From Sinorhizobium sp. RAC02 (GTDB lineage Bacteria > Pseudomonadota > Alphaproteobacteria > Rhizobiales > Rhizobiaceae), in assembly GCF_001713395.1 (NCBI RefSeq), contig NZ_CP016452.1, positions 1,798,001-1,862,000 on the forward strand: a DNA stretch of 64,000 nucleotides. Reading direction: 5' to 3'. Position numbers and translations under genes: made by a program. Below the pieces are notes generated by a model, which was given only the letters and a program-made list of their open reading frames with translations, searched no databases and was not told where the DNA came from. The first letter of the stretch is position 1. Each line of letters opens with the position of its first letter. Of the stretch, positions 54,469 to 62,853 are shown in pieces.

Positions 54469-55017
54469 ATGCGCCTTGCCACTGCCGCCGCCGGCCTTCT
54501 GCTCTCTTTCGCTCAAACCGCCTGGTCTCAAACCGAGACCAATACAGACGGCACGCTCAATCCCGAGGAACTGACACTCAACCGCGTCATGAAGGACGTG
54601 ATCGAGGGGCGCACCAGCATGACCATCTGTGCAACCGGCTACTTCATCACCAAGTCCGGTCGGCACGAGATGGCGCGCGAGCTTTTCGAGCGCTGCGCCG
54701 CGGCCGGCTGGACCGGTGCAATGACCTGGATGTCGCAACTCGACGACAACGGGCTCGGCGGCCCGGAAGATCCGGACAGCGCCGCCGAATGGGACCGGCG
54801 GGCGGCGGAAGCGGGCGATCCGATCGGCAAGATGAACTACGGGCTCGACCTGATGCGCGGTCGCGGCGTCGTGGAAAACCAGGCGCTTGGCCGCCAGTAT
54901 ATCGACGATGCGGCCCGCAGCGGCCTAGCCCCGGCCCAGCGCCTGCGGGCGGCCGATTACGATCTCGACGCAGTGACGCCGGACGCCGACAACTGGAAAT
55001 ACGCACCGGGCTTCTGA
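54469..55017 (+). CDS. Exported Sel1-repeat protein
   Basis: Periplasmic protein of 182 aa with signal peptide MRLATAAAGLLLSFAQTAWS. Sel1-like helical repeats from about residue 55 (RHEMARELFERCAAAGWTGAMTWM, SAAEWDRRAAEAGDPIGKMNYGLDLM, NQALGRQYIDDAARSGLAPA). It closes the PQQ-ABC operon, 29 bases after the permease. Its last 61 bases overlap the end of the convergent ATPase gene on the other strand. Likely a protein-interaction partner; function unknown. Confidence 0.8.
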   Translation: MRLATAAAGLLLSFAQTAWSQTETNTDGTLNPEELTLNRVMKDVIEGRTSMTICATGYFITKSGRHEMARELFERCAAAGWTGAMTWMSQLDDNGLGGPEDPDSAAEWDRRAAEAGDPIGKMNYGLDLMRGRGVVENQALGRQYIDDAARSGLAPAQRLRAADYDLDAVTPDADNWKYAPGF

Positions 55018-55637
55018 TCCTCCTCGACGACCCGCGCCGGACGTCCCTCAAGCCGCAGGATGCGGGAGGCGAGCCTCTCGGCTTCAGCCCGCAAATGTGT
55101 GACAAGAAGGGTGGCACAGAGCCGGCGTGCGGTAAGCCGCTCGAGCAGGCTCATCATCTCGCAGGCGAGCACTGGGTCGAGACTGACGAAGGGTTCGTCC
55201 AGCAGGAGAAGATCGGGAGCCGACGCGAAAGCCCGCGCCAGCGACAGACGGCGCTGCTGCCCGAGCGACAGCATGCCGGGATAGCGCTCGCCAAGCCCCG
55301 CCAGCTCCACATCGTCGAGCCAGCGCCCGGCCTCTTCGCGCGAAATGCGTGCGATGATCGTGAGATTGTCGAGGGCGGTCCGCCACGGCAGGAGAACAGG
55401 CTCCTGAAAGACCATGGCGAGCCGCTCTGTCACCTCCCGCCGCCCTGTAAAGCCGCGATCGAGCCCTGCCACGACGCGCAGCAGCGACGTCTTGCCGACA
55501 CCTGACGGGCCGGTGAGCGCTACCGTCTCGCCCGGCGCCAGCGAAAGTGTCATGGGGCCGAGAACGCCACCCGGCCCGCCGCGCTGGAGATCGAGCAGGA
55601 GAACCGGCTCAGCTGCCGGAGTGATGGAAGACGCCAT
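54957..55637 (-). CDS. NitT/TauT-type ABC transporter ATP-binding protein
   Basis: ATPase of 226 aa for the importer whose permease is at 44660. Walker A GPSGVGKTSLL, Q-loop MVFQEPVLLPWRTALDNL (the NitT/TauT signature region), signature SLGQQRRLSLARAF (LSGGQ changed to LSLGQQ, as MLSLGQQ), Walker B LLLLDEPFVSLDPV. The C-terminus shares 61 bases, antisense, with the Sel1-repeat gene. The start overlaps the receptor stop by 29 bases, so translation is coupled. Confidence 0.87.
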   Translation of the reverse strand: MASSITPAAEPVLLLDLQRGGPGGVLGPMTLSLAPGETVALTGPSGVGKTSLLRVVAGLDRGFTGRREVTERLAMVFQEPVLLPWRTALDNLTIIARISREEAGRWLDDVELAGLGERYPGMLSLGQQRRLSLARAFASAPDLLLLDEPFVSLDPVLACEMMSLLERLTARRLCATLLVTHLRAEAERLASRILRLEGRPARVVEEDQKPGAYFQLSASGVTASRS

Positions 55638-56583
55638 CGGGCAATTCCTTCAGGTCCCCGACCAGATCGGCGCCGCCGAGTTCCGTCATCAGCTTGAGCA
55701 TCCGCGCCGCGGCCACTTCATCCACCGCACCCTCTCCCGGCGCACCGGCGAGGAACGCCGCCTTTAGTGCTTCGAATTCCGCATCGCTCTCTGCCCGCAT
55801 CATCGGCCGGATCCGTTCCCAGGCCGCCGGATCGGCGGACAGCTTGTTCTTCGCCTGGCGCGAGGCGGCGGCGATCGCTTCTCCCAACCCCGGATGGGAC
55901 TTCAGGATGTCGCCCCGCACCACATAACCGACGAGCGGCGTCTGCGGATCGAGCCCCAGCGCTTCGGCCGCCTTGCCCACGGTAAGCAATGTACGCATGC
56001 CTGCCGCCTGCATGCGCGCGCCAAAGTTCCAAAAATTCAAGGCACCCTCTACCTCTCCGTCGAGCGCGGCCTTGTAGACGAGCGGCGGAGCGCCGAAGAC
56101 TTGTTCGGTCGTTTCGGCGAGGTCGAAATGCTCAATCTTCTGCGCATAGGCGCGCAGGATCAGCCAGCTCTTGTCGATCGGGCTTCCGGCGACGCCGATC
56201 TTCTGCCCTTTCAGGTCCGCAAGGCTTTTCGCCGCACTGTCCGCCTGCACCATCAGTCCGCCGACGGCGCGCGAATAGGGAATGAAGACAACGTCCCGGC
56301 CGGCGGTCCGCTCGCGCGCTACCCAGAGCCAGTCGGAAACGATCATGTCCACCTCGCCGCCGACGAGGGCGATCTGCGCCGCGGGGGTGCCGGCGATATC
56401 GATCACCTCCATGCGGAAGCCGTTGGCCTCGTCGAAGCCGTAGTGGCGGATGGTATCGGCCTCCCAATTCACGGTGCCGGAAAGCTGGAGCGCCGCGCGC
56501 AGGACAGGTGTTTCGGCGCGCACCGGCAGGCTGGACAACAGCGCCGCGAGCGCCGCGCCGGCGAGCGTCTTAAGGATTGTCAT
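55609..56583 (-). CDS. NitT/TauT-type ABC transporter substrate-binding protein
   Basis: Periplasmic receptor of 324 aa (NMT1/SsuA-like). Signal peptide MTILKTLAGAALAALLSSLPVRA, then LRAALQLSGTVNWEADTIRHYGFDEANGF. IDIAGTPAAQIALVGGEVDMIVSDWLWVAR, SLADLKGQKIGVAGSPIDKSWLIL and FNFWNFG-like GALNFWNFGARM are family features. First gene of the two-gene unit with its ATPase and divergent from the PQQ dehydrogenase gene, with a promoter dyad copy 61 bases before its ATG. Ligand unknown: family members bind sulfonates, nitrate or pyrimidines, and here a PQQ-, alcohol- or metal-linked ligand is possible. Confidence 0.87.
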   Translation of the reverse strand: MTILKTLAGAALAALLSSLPVRAETPVLRAALQLSGTVNWEADTIRHYGFDEANGFRMEVIDIAGTPAAQIALVGGEVDMIVSDWLWVARERTAGRDVVFIPYSRAVGGLMVQADSAAKSLADLKGQKIGVAGSPIDKSWLILRAYAQKIEHFDLAETTEQVFGAPPLVYKAALDGEVEGALNFWNFGARMQAAGMRTLLTVGKAAEALGLDPQTPLVGYVVRGDILKSHPGLGEAIAAASRQAKNKLSADPAAWERIRPMMRAESDAEFEALKAAFLAGAPGEGAVDEVAAARMLKLMTELGGADLVGDLKELPDGVFHHSGS

Positions 56584-56635
56584 GGGTCTCCTCCCCTTAC
56601 TCCCGTGATCCTATCCGCCGTGCCTGCGGGCGGAT

Positions 56636-56694
56636 ATACGACCTATAGAGGGGGGGCTGAACGCGCCGGATTCCGGCCACTACGACCAAGGTCC
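56636..56694. promoter_or_regulatory. Two PQQ-regulon elements between NitT-like receptor and quinoprotein genes
   Basis: On the minus strand TATAGGTCGTAT (around 56645) points to the receptor gene, 61 bases before its ATG. On the plus strand ACGACCAAGGTCCAATT (56682 onward) has the dyad GACC-AA-GGTC, centre about 87 bases before the ATG at 56776 of the quinoprotein. The second has CAAT in place of GYAT. Confidence 0.65.
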
Positions 56695-56775
56695 AATTCA
56701 TCGGATCGGTGAGTAAGTGGATGATCCACACCATGGAGCCTGCATCCAACTGCGGGCATGGAGTGGGAGGATGTT

Positions 56776-58542
56776 ATGAGGACTGTCGTTCTGGCTGCGG
56801 TGGCGGCCATTGCCTGTGCGGGAGCCGTACAGGCCGGTGTAACGGAAGAGGATCTCGCCAAGGACGCCGAAACCGTCAGCGATATCCTGACCAACGGCAT
56901 GGGCCGCAGCCTGCAGCGTTTCTCGCCGATGGAGACGCTGAACACGAAGAACGTCAAGAATTTGATGCCGGCATGGGCCTTCTCGCTCGGTGGCGAAAAG
57001 CAGCGTGGCCAGGAAAGCCAGCCGATCATCTATGATGGCATCATGTACATTACCGGCTCCTACAGCCGCCTCTACGCTATCGACGTCAAGACCGGAAAGG
57101 AAATCTGGCAATACGACGCGCGCCTGCCGGAAGGTATTCTTCCCTGTTGCGACGTGGTCAATCGCGGCGCGGCGATCTTCGGCGACAACGTCTATTTCGG
57201 CACGCTCGACGCCCGCCTCGTGGCGCTGAATCGCAAGACCGGCGACGTCGTGTGGAACAAGAAGCTCGCCGACTACAAGGAAGGCTACAGCTATACCGCC
57301 GCGCCGTTGATCGTGAACGGCCTCGTGGTCACGGGCAATTCCGGCGGCGAATTCGGCGTTGTCGGCGAGGTTCAGGCCCGCAACGCAGAGACCGGCGAAC
57401 TCGTCTGGACACGGCCCGTCATCGAAGGCCACATGGGCACCTTCAATGGCAAGGAAAGTACGATGACCGGGACGCTGAACGCGACCTGGCCGGGCGACAT
57501 GTGGAAGACCGGCGGCGGCGCGACGTGGCTCGGCGGCTCCTATGACGAAGACACCAAGACCCTCGTTTTCGGCGCCGGAAATCCCTCGCCCTGGAACAGC
57601 CACCTGCGCGGCGCCGGCAAGCCGGTCGAAGGCAACAAGGGTGACAACCTCTACGCCGCATCCCGCCTCGGCATCGATCCGGCAAACGGCGAGATCAAGT
57701 GGCACTTCCAGACCACGCCGCGCGAGGGCTGGGATTTCGATGGTGTCAACGAGGTCGTTCCCTTCGTCGACAAGGACGGCAACAAGCGCTTTGCGACGGC
57801 CGACCGCAATGGCTTCTTCTACGTGCTGAACCGCGAGGACGGCAAGTTCGTCGCCGCCCATCCCTTCGTGAAGAACATCTCCTGGGCCAAGGGCATCGAT
57901 GAGACGGGCCGCCCGATCTACGACGAAGCCAATCGTCCGGGCGACGCTGCGGCCGCTGCCGATGGCGCAAAGGGCCAGCAGGTCTTCGCCGTTCCGTCCT
58001 TCCTCGGCGGCAAGAACTGGATGCCGATGGCCTACAGCCCGAACACCGGCCTGTTCTACGTTCCTTCCAACGAATGGGGCATGGACATCTGGAACGAGCC
58101 GATCACCTACAAGAAGGGCGCCGCCTATCTCGGCGCGGGCTTTACCATCAAGCCGCTCTTCGATGATCACATCGGCAGCCTTAAGGCGATCGACCCCAAT
58201 AGCGGCGAGATCAAGTGGGAATACAAGAACGGCGCACCGCTCTGGAGCGGCGCAATGACCACCGCCGGCGGCCTCGTCTTCTTCGGAACGCCTGAAGGCG
58301 ATTTCATCGCCCTCAACAACGAGACCGGCGAGAAGCTGTGGACGTTCCAGACCGGCTCGGGGATCGTCGGGCAGCCGGTCACCTGGGAGCAGGACGGCGA
58401 GCAATATGTCTCGATCATCTCCGGTTGGGGCGGTGCAGTCCCTCTCTGGGGCGGGGAGGTTGCCAAAAAGGTCAACTACCTCAACCAGGGCGGCATGGTC
58501 TGGACCTTCCGTCTACCCAAACAACTGGCGGCTTTGGAATAG
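56776..58542 (+). CDS. exaF: PQQ-dependent alcohol dehydrogenase, lanthanide type (ExaF/PedH-like)
   Basis: Periplasmic quinoprotein of 588 aa that oxidises primary alcohols and passes electrons to cytochrome c. It has signal peptide [20 protein letters not shown] and propeller text like [20 protein letters not shown]. The vicinal disulfide is C124-C125 ([12 protein letters not shown]). Metal ligands by family position are E192 (GGEFG), N269 (GAGNPSPW) and catalytic D320, followed by D322 in WDFDGVNE. The extra aspartate marks lanthanide enzymes; calcium enzymes have Ala, Ser or Thr there. Overall it resembles ethanol dehydrogenases more than XoxF methanol dehydrogenases. GGGAGG supports the ATG at 56776. 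Confidence 0.88.
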   Translation: MRTVVLAAVAAIACAGAVQAGVTEEDLAKDAETVSDILTNGMGRSLQRFSPMETLNTKNVKNLMPAWAFSLGGEKQRGQESQPIIYDGIMYITGSYSRLYAIDVKTGKEIWQYDARLPEGILPCCDVVNRGAAIFGDNVYFGTLDARLVALNRKTGDVVWNKKLADYKEGYSYTAAPLIVNGLVVTGNSGGEFGVVGEVQARNAETGELVWTRPVIEGHMGTFNGKESTMTGTLNATWPGDMWKTGGGATWLGGSYDEDTKTLVFGAGNPSPWNSHLRGAGKPVEGNKGDNLYAASRLGIDPANGEIKWHFQTTPREGWDFDGVNEVVPFVDKDGNKRFATADRNGFFYVLNREDGKFVAAHPFVKNISWAKGIDETGRPIYDEANRPGDAAAAADGAKGQQVFAVPSFLGGKNWMPMAYSPNTGLFYVPSNEWGMDIWNEPITYKKGAAYLGAGFTIKPLFDDHIGSLKAIDPNSGEIKWEYKNGAPLWSGAMTTAGGLVFFGTPEGDFIALNNETGEKLWTFQTGSGIVGQPVTWEQDGEQYVSIISGWGGAVPLWGGEVAKKVNYLNQGGMVWTFRLPKQLAALE

Positions 58543-58550
58543 GAAAACGG

Positions 58551-58570
58551 GCCGGGCGGAAACGCCCGGC
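58551..58570 (+). terminator. Intrinsic terminator of the quinoprotein gene
   Basis: GCCGGGCG-GAAA-CGCCCGGC is a perfect 8-bp GC stem with a GNRA tetraloop, eight bases after the stop codon, followed by TTCCTGCTTTTC. It separates the highly expressed dehydrogenase from the regulatory genes. Confidence 0.75.
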
Positions 58571-58612
58571 TTCCTGCTTTTCGAGATGGCCGAACAAGGC
58601 CGGTGAAGACGG

Positions 58613-59365
58613 ATGAATTCGATGCTAAGCTATCGCCAGCCCTTTCGGGAATTTCGCATGATGCCAGTCCCAGCCACCGAGACACCCGTGCGCATATTGA
58701 AGTCGGCCTTGATCGTCGATGACCACCCATTGTTCTGCGATGCGCTATCGATGACCCTGACAGGCCCGGTCGGCATTCCCGAAGTCGAGGCCGTCGGCAC
58801 GCTGGCGGCGGCGCTCGCGAGGCTCGAGACCGGCCCCCTGCCCGATGTCGTGTTGCTCGACCTCAACCTTCCCGACGTCAACGGGCTCGACGGGGTGGTG
58901 CGGCTGCGCCGCGCCCTGCCGGAAACCCCGATCGTCGTCGTCTCGTCGCTCGACGAAATCCGCGTCGTGCGAGCTGCGCTGAAGGCGGGCGTGAACGCGT
59001 TCGTTCCCAAGCACGCCTCCCGCGAGGAGTTCCGCGAAGCCTTCTCCGTCATCGCACGCGGGGAAATCCACGCGAGCCGCATGGCGCTCGAGGCCTCCGC
59101 GCCCACACCGTCCGAGGAAGCGGTCAAGCGACTGGCCTTGCTGACCCGCCAGCAGGCACGCATCCTGCAACTCGTCTGCGCCGGCCGAATGAACAAGCAC
59201 ATCGCTTACGAACTTTCCATAGCCGAGACCACGGTGAAGGCGCACGTCACCGCCATCATGCGCAAGCTCGGCGTACAAACGCGCATGCAGGCCGTTCTTT
59301 TCGCGCAGGAGGCGAGCTTCAGTACGATGCTGACGACGCCAGAGGGCTGCTTTCTGGAAGAATGA
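58613..59365 (+). CDS. LuxR/NarL-type response regulator (ErbR/AgmR-like)
   Basis: Two-domain regulator of 250 aa. The receiver (about 28-145) has acidic pocket IVDDHPLFCDALS, phosphoacceptor D in VVLLDLNLPDVNG and the lysine in NAFVPKHASREEF. The C-terminal HTH (about 175-235) has LTRQQARILQLVCAGRMNKHIAYELSIAETTVKAHVTAIMRKLG. Position next to PQQ genes matches the regulators of quinoprotein ethanol oxidation in pseudomonads, so it probably binds the GACC-WW-GGTC dyads. The start is uncertain: ATG 58613 or the ATG pair at 58658/58661 (MMPVPATETP). Confidence 0.87.
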   Translation: MNSMLSYRQPFREFRMMPVPATETPVRILKSALIVDDHPLFCDALSMTLTGPVGIPEVEAVGTLAAALARLETGPLPDVVLLDLNLPDVNGLDGVVRLRRALPETPIVVVSSLDEIRVVRAALKAGVNAFVPKHASREEFREAFSVIARGEIHASRMALEASAPTPSEEAVKRLALLTRQQARILQLVCAGRMNKHIAYELSIAETTVKAHVTAIMRKLGVQTRMQAVLFAQEASFSTMLTTPEGCFLEE

Positions 59366-60591
59366 AATGCGCACTGGTGTCAGCGCGCCGTGGATGCTCT
59401 AAGCTTTGGGTGGGGGAAGCTCGGAGGAGGCCGTCACCCGTGGACGAACAGTATATCTCGCGTGCATTCGTATCGGCGCATAGCGACCGCCCGGTCGAGC
59501 AGCTTGCTGCCGGCCTTGGCCCCGGCCCATTTTCACTCGTGCTCCTGTTCGTTTCGTCCGAAGCCGACGTTGCGGGATTTGTTGCCGATACCGCACGGAT
59601 CTGGCAAGGCGCACGCATCGTCGGCTGTACCACCGCCGGAGAAATCTCCGGCGCCGGTTATGACGAAGGAAGCATCGTTGCCATCGGTTTCCATGCACGC
59701 CACTTCGCCGCCGAGACACTGCTCGTTCCGGATCTTTCGCAACTGGTTGCAACCGATCTCTCGGAGGCGCTGCTCCACATCCGGCATTCGCTCGCCCGGG
59801 ACCACGGCCACCTGCCGGAAGAATTCGCACTGCTTCTGGTGGACGGATTGTCCGCGCGCGAGGACGAGCTAGCCTCGGCGCTTGCGGCAGGCACCGGGAT
59901 GATGCCGCTGATTGGCGGATCGGCGGGCGATGGTGCCAATTTCCGAGAAACCCTGGTTTTCGATGGCGAGCAGCTTCTGGCGAATGCCGCGGTGATTTCC
60001 ATCATGCGCGGAGCCTGTCCCCTCCGGGCCTTCAAGATGGACCATATCAGACCGACAGAGCGCCGGATGGTCGTGACACAAGCGGATTCGGCCGCCCGTA
60101 TCGTGCGACAGATCAATGCAGAGCCCGCGGTGCACGAATATGCCCGTCTCATCGGCATGCAGCCGGAGAGCGTCGACATTCTCACCTTCGCGATCCACCC
60201 GTTGACGGTGCGCATGGGCGAGCGACATCACGTCCGCGCCATTCAGCGCGTCCTGCCGTCGGGCGAACTCCTGTTTTTTTCCGCAATCGACGAGGGCATG
60301 GTTCTGACCATCGCCGAGCCGAACAATCTCGTCGATCATCTGGCGAGCGAATTGCAGGCCCTGACGCGACCCGGCAATCCCGTCGCCGTGCTTGGCTTCG
60401 ACTGCATCCTGCGACGTGTCGAAGCACAGGAAAAACAGATGACCGGCCGCGTTTCGGAGCTTCTGCGCAAGCATGGGGTCATCGGGTTTTCGACCTATGG
60501 CGAGCAGATCGGCCCGATGCACATCAACCACACGATGACGGGCTTCGCCTTCTACCCACCCGGCACGGTCGTTTCGGGAAGCGACCCATGA
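59362..60591 (+). CDS. FIST-domain sensor protein
   Basis: Cytosolic protein of up to 409 aa with FIST N (about 50-240) and FIST C (about 245-395) domains: ARIVGCTTAGEISGAGYDEGSIVAIGF, LVDGLSAREDELASALAAG, LIGGSAGDGANFRETLVFDG and GVIGFSTYGEQIGPMHINHTMTGFAFY. FIST proteins are thought to sense small ligands and feed signal-transduction partners. ATG 59362 overlaps the regulator stop (ATGA); a GTG at 59440 with GGAGGAGG upstream is an alternative. Its stop overlaps the kinase start, so the three are one coupled unit. Confidence 0.86.
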   Translation: MKCALVSARRGCSKLWVGEARRRPSPVDEQYISRAFVSAHSDRPVEQLAAGLGPGPFSLVLLFVSSEADVAGFVADTARIWQGARIVGCTTAGEISGAGYDEGSIVAIGFHARHFAAETLLVPDLSQLVATDLSEALLHIRHSLARDHGHLPEEFALLLVDGLSAREDELASALAAGTGMMPLIGGSAGDGANFRETLVFDGEQLLANAAVISIMRGACPLRAFKMDHIRPTERRMVVTQADSAARIVRQINAEPAVHEYARLIGMQPESVDILTFAIHPLTVRMGERHHVRAIQRVLPSGELLFFSAIDEGMVLTIAEPNNLVDHLASELQALTRPGNPVAVLGFDCILRRVEAQEKQMTGRVSELLRKHGVIGFSTYGEQIGPMHINHTMTGFAFYPPGTVVSGSDP

Positions 60592-62777
60592 CGCGCCTGT
60601 CCGAAGGATTGCTCGGCCCCGGCGAAAGCGAGACGCGAAATCTCGAAAAGATGCTTGTCATCGCCGATGCCCTCATGCGTCATGTCGAGCAGAGTTCCGG
60701 CGACAAGGGGGTCGCCTTCGAGCAGTTCCGCCGGGCGGCCGTTCTGGAGGACCGGGTACGCCAGCGCACGCGTGATCTCGAAACGACGCTGAAACAGCTC
60801 AACGACGCCAACAGCGCCGCCGAACGGGCGAGGCGCGACCTTGGCCAGGCGATCGAGGCCGTCGATGAAGGTTTCGCGCTTTTCGACCCAGCCGACGTCC
60901 TGGTCCTCAGCAATTCCCGCTTCTGTCGCGACCTCGTCGATATCCGCACGAAACTCTCGCCCGGTATCACGTTTAGCGACTATGTGGAGATCGTCAGCCG
61001 ATCCACGATGCTCGCCCTTTCCGAAGGCGTGACAACCGATAGCTGGATGGCCGAGCGCATCCGGCTACATAGGACGCCGCAGGTCTTCAATGTCGGGCTT
61101 CGCGGCGACCGCTGGCTCCAGGTGAGCGAGCAACGCACCGCCGATGGCGGCACTGTCATCCTCCAGACCGACATTACCGACATCATCCGCATGGAGCGCT
61201 CGGAACGCGGCAAGCTGCTGGACGACCAGGCTCGCATGATCCGCGCCACGCTGGAGCACATCAATCAGGGTGTCGCTATCTTCGACGCCAACCGGCGATT
61301 GGCGGGATGGAACAGCCGCGCAGCGCAGCTTCTCGACATTCCCCCGAGATTGCTGCGCCGCGGCACGCCCTTCGAACTGCTGGCCGACCGCATTGCCCGC
61401 TCGCTAACGCTCGGCGAGGGTTTTGACGTCGGCGTGTTGCGCAAATGGATCGCAGGAGGCCTGCCGCGCGAACCGTTGTCCTTCGAGATCCAGCATATGT
61501 CGGGCATCATCCTCGACGTCTTCGCGCAGGAAATGCCGGGGCGCGGCTTCGTCATGTCCTTTGCGGACGTGACGCGTGAGCGCCTCGCCATTCACGCCAT
61601 GATCCGGGCCAACAGCTCGCTCGAAGCGCGTGTGGCAGCGCGCACCGGAGACCTCGCGGCGGCACTCGCCGAGGCCGAACGCGCCAATTCAGCCCGCGTC
61701 CGCTTCGTCGCCGCGGCGAGCCACGACCTGCTGCAGCCGCTCTCGGCGGCAAAACTCTTCGTCGCCGCCGCGCGGGACGATGCAGAGGCCACGCCGATGT
61801 GCGGGACGCTGGAAAAGGCACACAACGCTCTTGTCAGCGTGGAGGGAATACTCGGCGCCTTGCTCGATATTTCCCGCCTGGAATCTGGCGGCTCTGCCGT
61901 CGATATCGGGCCTGTACCCCTTTCGGTCCTGCTCCGGCAGCTGACCGACGAATTTGCACCCATCGCCGCACGCAAGGGACTGCGGTTCGATATTCTGCCC
62001 TGCGGCCTCACCGTATCGAGCGACCCGACCTATCTGCGGCGCATCCTGCAGAACCTGATCAGCAATGCCATCCGTTACACGAGCAAGGGCCGTGTGCTCA
62101 TCGGGCCGCGTCGCACAAAAGGCCAGGTGCGCATCGAGGTGCACGACACCGGCGTCGGCATCGCCGCCGACCAGCAGCAATCGATCTTCCGCGAGTTCCA
62201 TCGCATCCAGGGTTCAGCCTCTGCGTCCGAGGGCATGGGGCTTGGCCTGGCGATCGTGGAAAGGGCGTGCGGCCTGCTGGGACACAGGCTGGCGCTTCGC
62301 TCGGAACCGGGACGCGGCACCTGTTTCGCCGTCGATCTTGCCCTCGTTGCGCCTCATGCGACAGTCGTCTACAGGGAGGCCACGCCGCCGATCCCGGAGG
62401 AGCCGGGCGACAATACCGACCGCATCGCGCTTCTCGTGGAGAATGACGAAGATCTTCGGCGCGCTATCGCGTTGCTGCTGGAGCGTCGCGGGGTCAGCGT
62501 CCTCGAGGCGGCAAGCGGCGAGGAGGCGCTTTCTCTGCTGGAGGAAATCGGAATCGTGCCCGATCTCTACCTGATCGACCAGCAGCTCGATGGCACGCTT
62601 ACCGGCATAGAAACCGCACAGGCCCTGCACGCCGAATATGGCGAGCGCCCGACGCGCATCCTCACCGCCAACCGCACGCCGCAGACCCGCCTTGCCGCGG
62701 AGGCGGCCGGTATCGAGATCATGTACAAGCCGATCGCCGCCGACGCACTGGAGGCCTTCGTGCTGCACGCCTGCTGA
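60588..62777 (+). CDS. Hybrid sensor histidine kinase (ErcS'/NahK-like)
   Basis: Cytosolic kinase of 729 aa without membrane spans. N-terminal coiled coil (about 45-90), two PAS domains (about 85-205 and 215-335: IEAVDEGFALFDPADVLVLSNSRF and LEHINQGVAIFDANRRLAGWNSRA), a second coiled coil, HisKA with the phospho-histidine near 379 in AAASHDLLQPLSAAKLF, an ATPase domain (NLISNAIRYTSKG, DTGVGIAADQQ, GMGLGLAIVERA) and a C-terminal receiver (LVENDEDLRRAIALLLE; phospho-Asp in LYLIDQQLDG). Probably phosphorylates the response regulator at 58613 in response to the FIST protein. Confidence 0.9.
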   Translation: MTRLSEGLLGPGESETRNLEKMLVIADALMRHVEQSSGDKGVAFEQFRRAAVLEDRVRQRTRDLETTLKQLNDANSAAERARRDLGQAIEAVDEGFALFDPADVLVLSNSRFCRDLVDIRTKLSPGITFSDYVEIVSRSTMLALSEGVTTDSWMAERIRLHRTPQVFNVGLRGDRWLQVSEQRTADGGTVILQTDITDIIRMERSERGKLLDDQARMIRATLEHINQGVAIFDANRRLAGWNSRAAQLLDIPPRLLRRGTPFELLADRIARSLTLGEGFDVGVLRKWIAGGLPREPLSFEIQHMSGIILDVFAQEMPGRGFVMSFADVTRERLAIHAMIRANSSLEARVAARTGDLAAALAEAERANSARVRFVAAASHDLLQPLSAAKLFVAAARDDAEATPMCGTLEKAHNALVSVEGILGALLDISRLESGGSAVDIGPVPLSVLLRQLTDEFAPIAARKGLRFDILPCGLTVSSDPTYLRRILQNLISNAIRYTSKGRVLIGPRRTKGQVRIEVHDTGVGIAADQQQSIFREFHRIQGSASASEGMGLGLAIVERACGLLGHRLALRSEPGRGTCFAVDLALVAPHATVVYREATPPIPEEPGDNTDRIALLVENDEDLRRAIALLLERRGVSVLEAASGEEALSLLEEIGIVPDLYLIDQQLDGTLTGIETAQALHAEYGERPTRILTANRTPQTRLAAEAAGIEIMYKPIAADALEAFVLHAC

Positions 62778-62783
62778 TCCTGC

Positions 62784-62796
62784 ACGAAGGTCGCAT
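62784..62796 (+). promoter_or_regulatory. PQQ-regulon element before pseudoazurin gene
   Basis: ACGAAGGTCGCAT matches the right half of the island's dyad (AAGGTCGYAT); the left half is weaker (ACGA for ACCA). Centre about 66 bases before the pseudoazurin ATG, the same distance and orientation as in the other promoters. Confidence 0.6.
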
Positions 62797-62853
62797 TGCG
62801 GCGGAGCGCGCCGGATGGGACATCCCTTTCACCCGAATTAGAGGAGGAAGGAC

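Noticed and set aside
56698..58404. Long antisense open frame (568 codons) opposite the quinoprotein gene
   Set aside because: Its translation is low-complexity and matches no fold; it is a by-product of GC-rich third positions in the real gene, which has all family motifs.
56776..58542. Calcium-dependent methanol dehydrogenase MxaF
   Set aside because: The motif has aspartate at the position where calcium enzymes have Ala/Ser/Thr, and there is no mxaI small-subunit gene.
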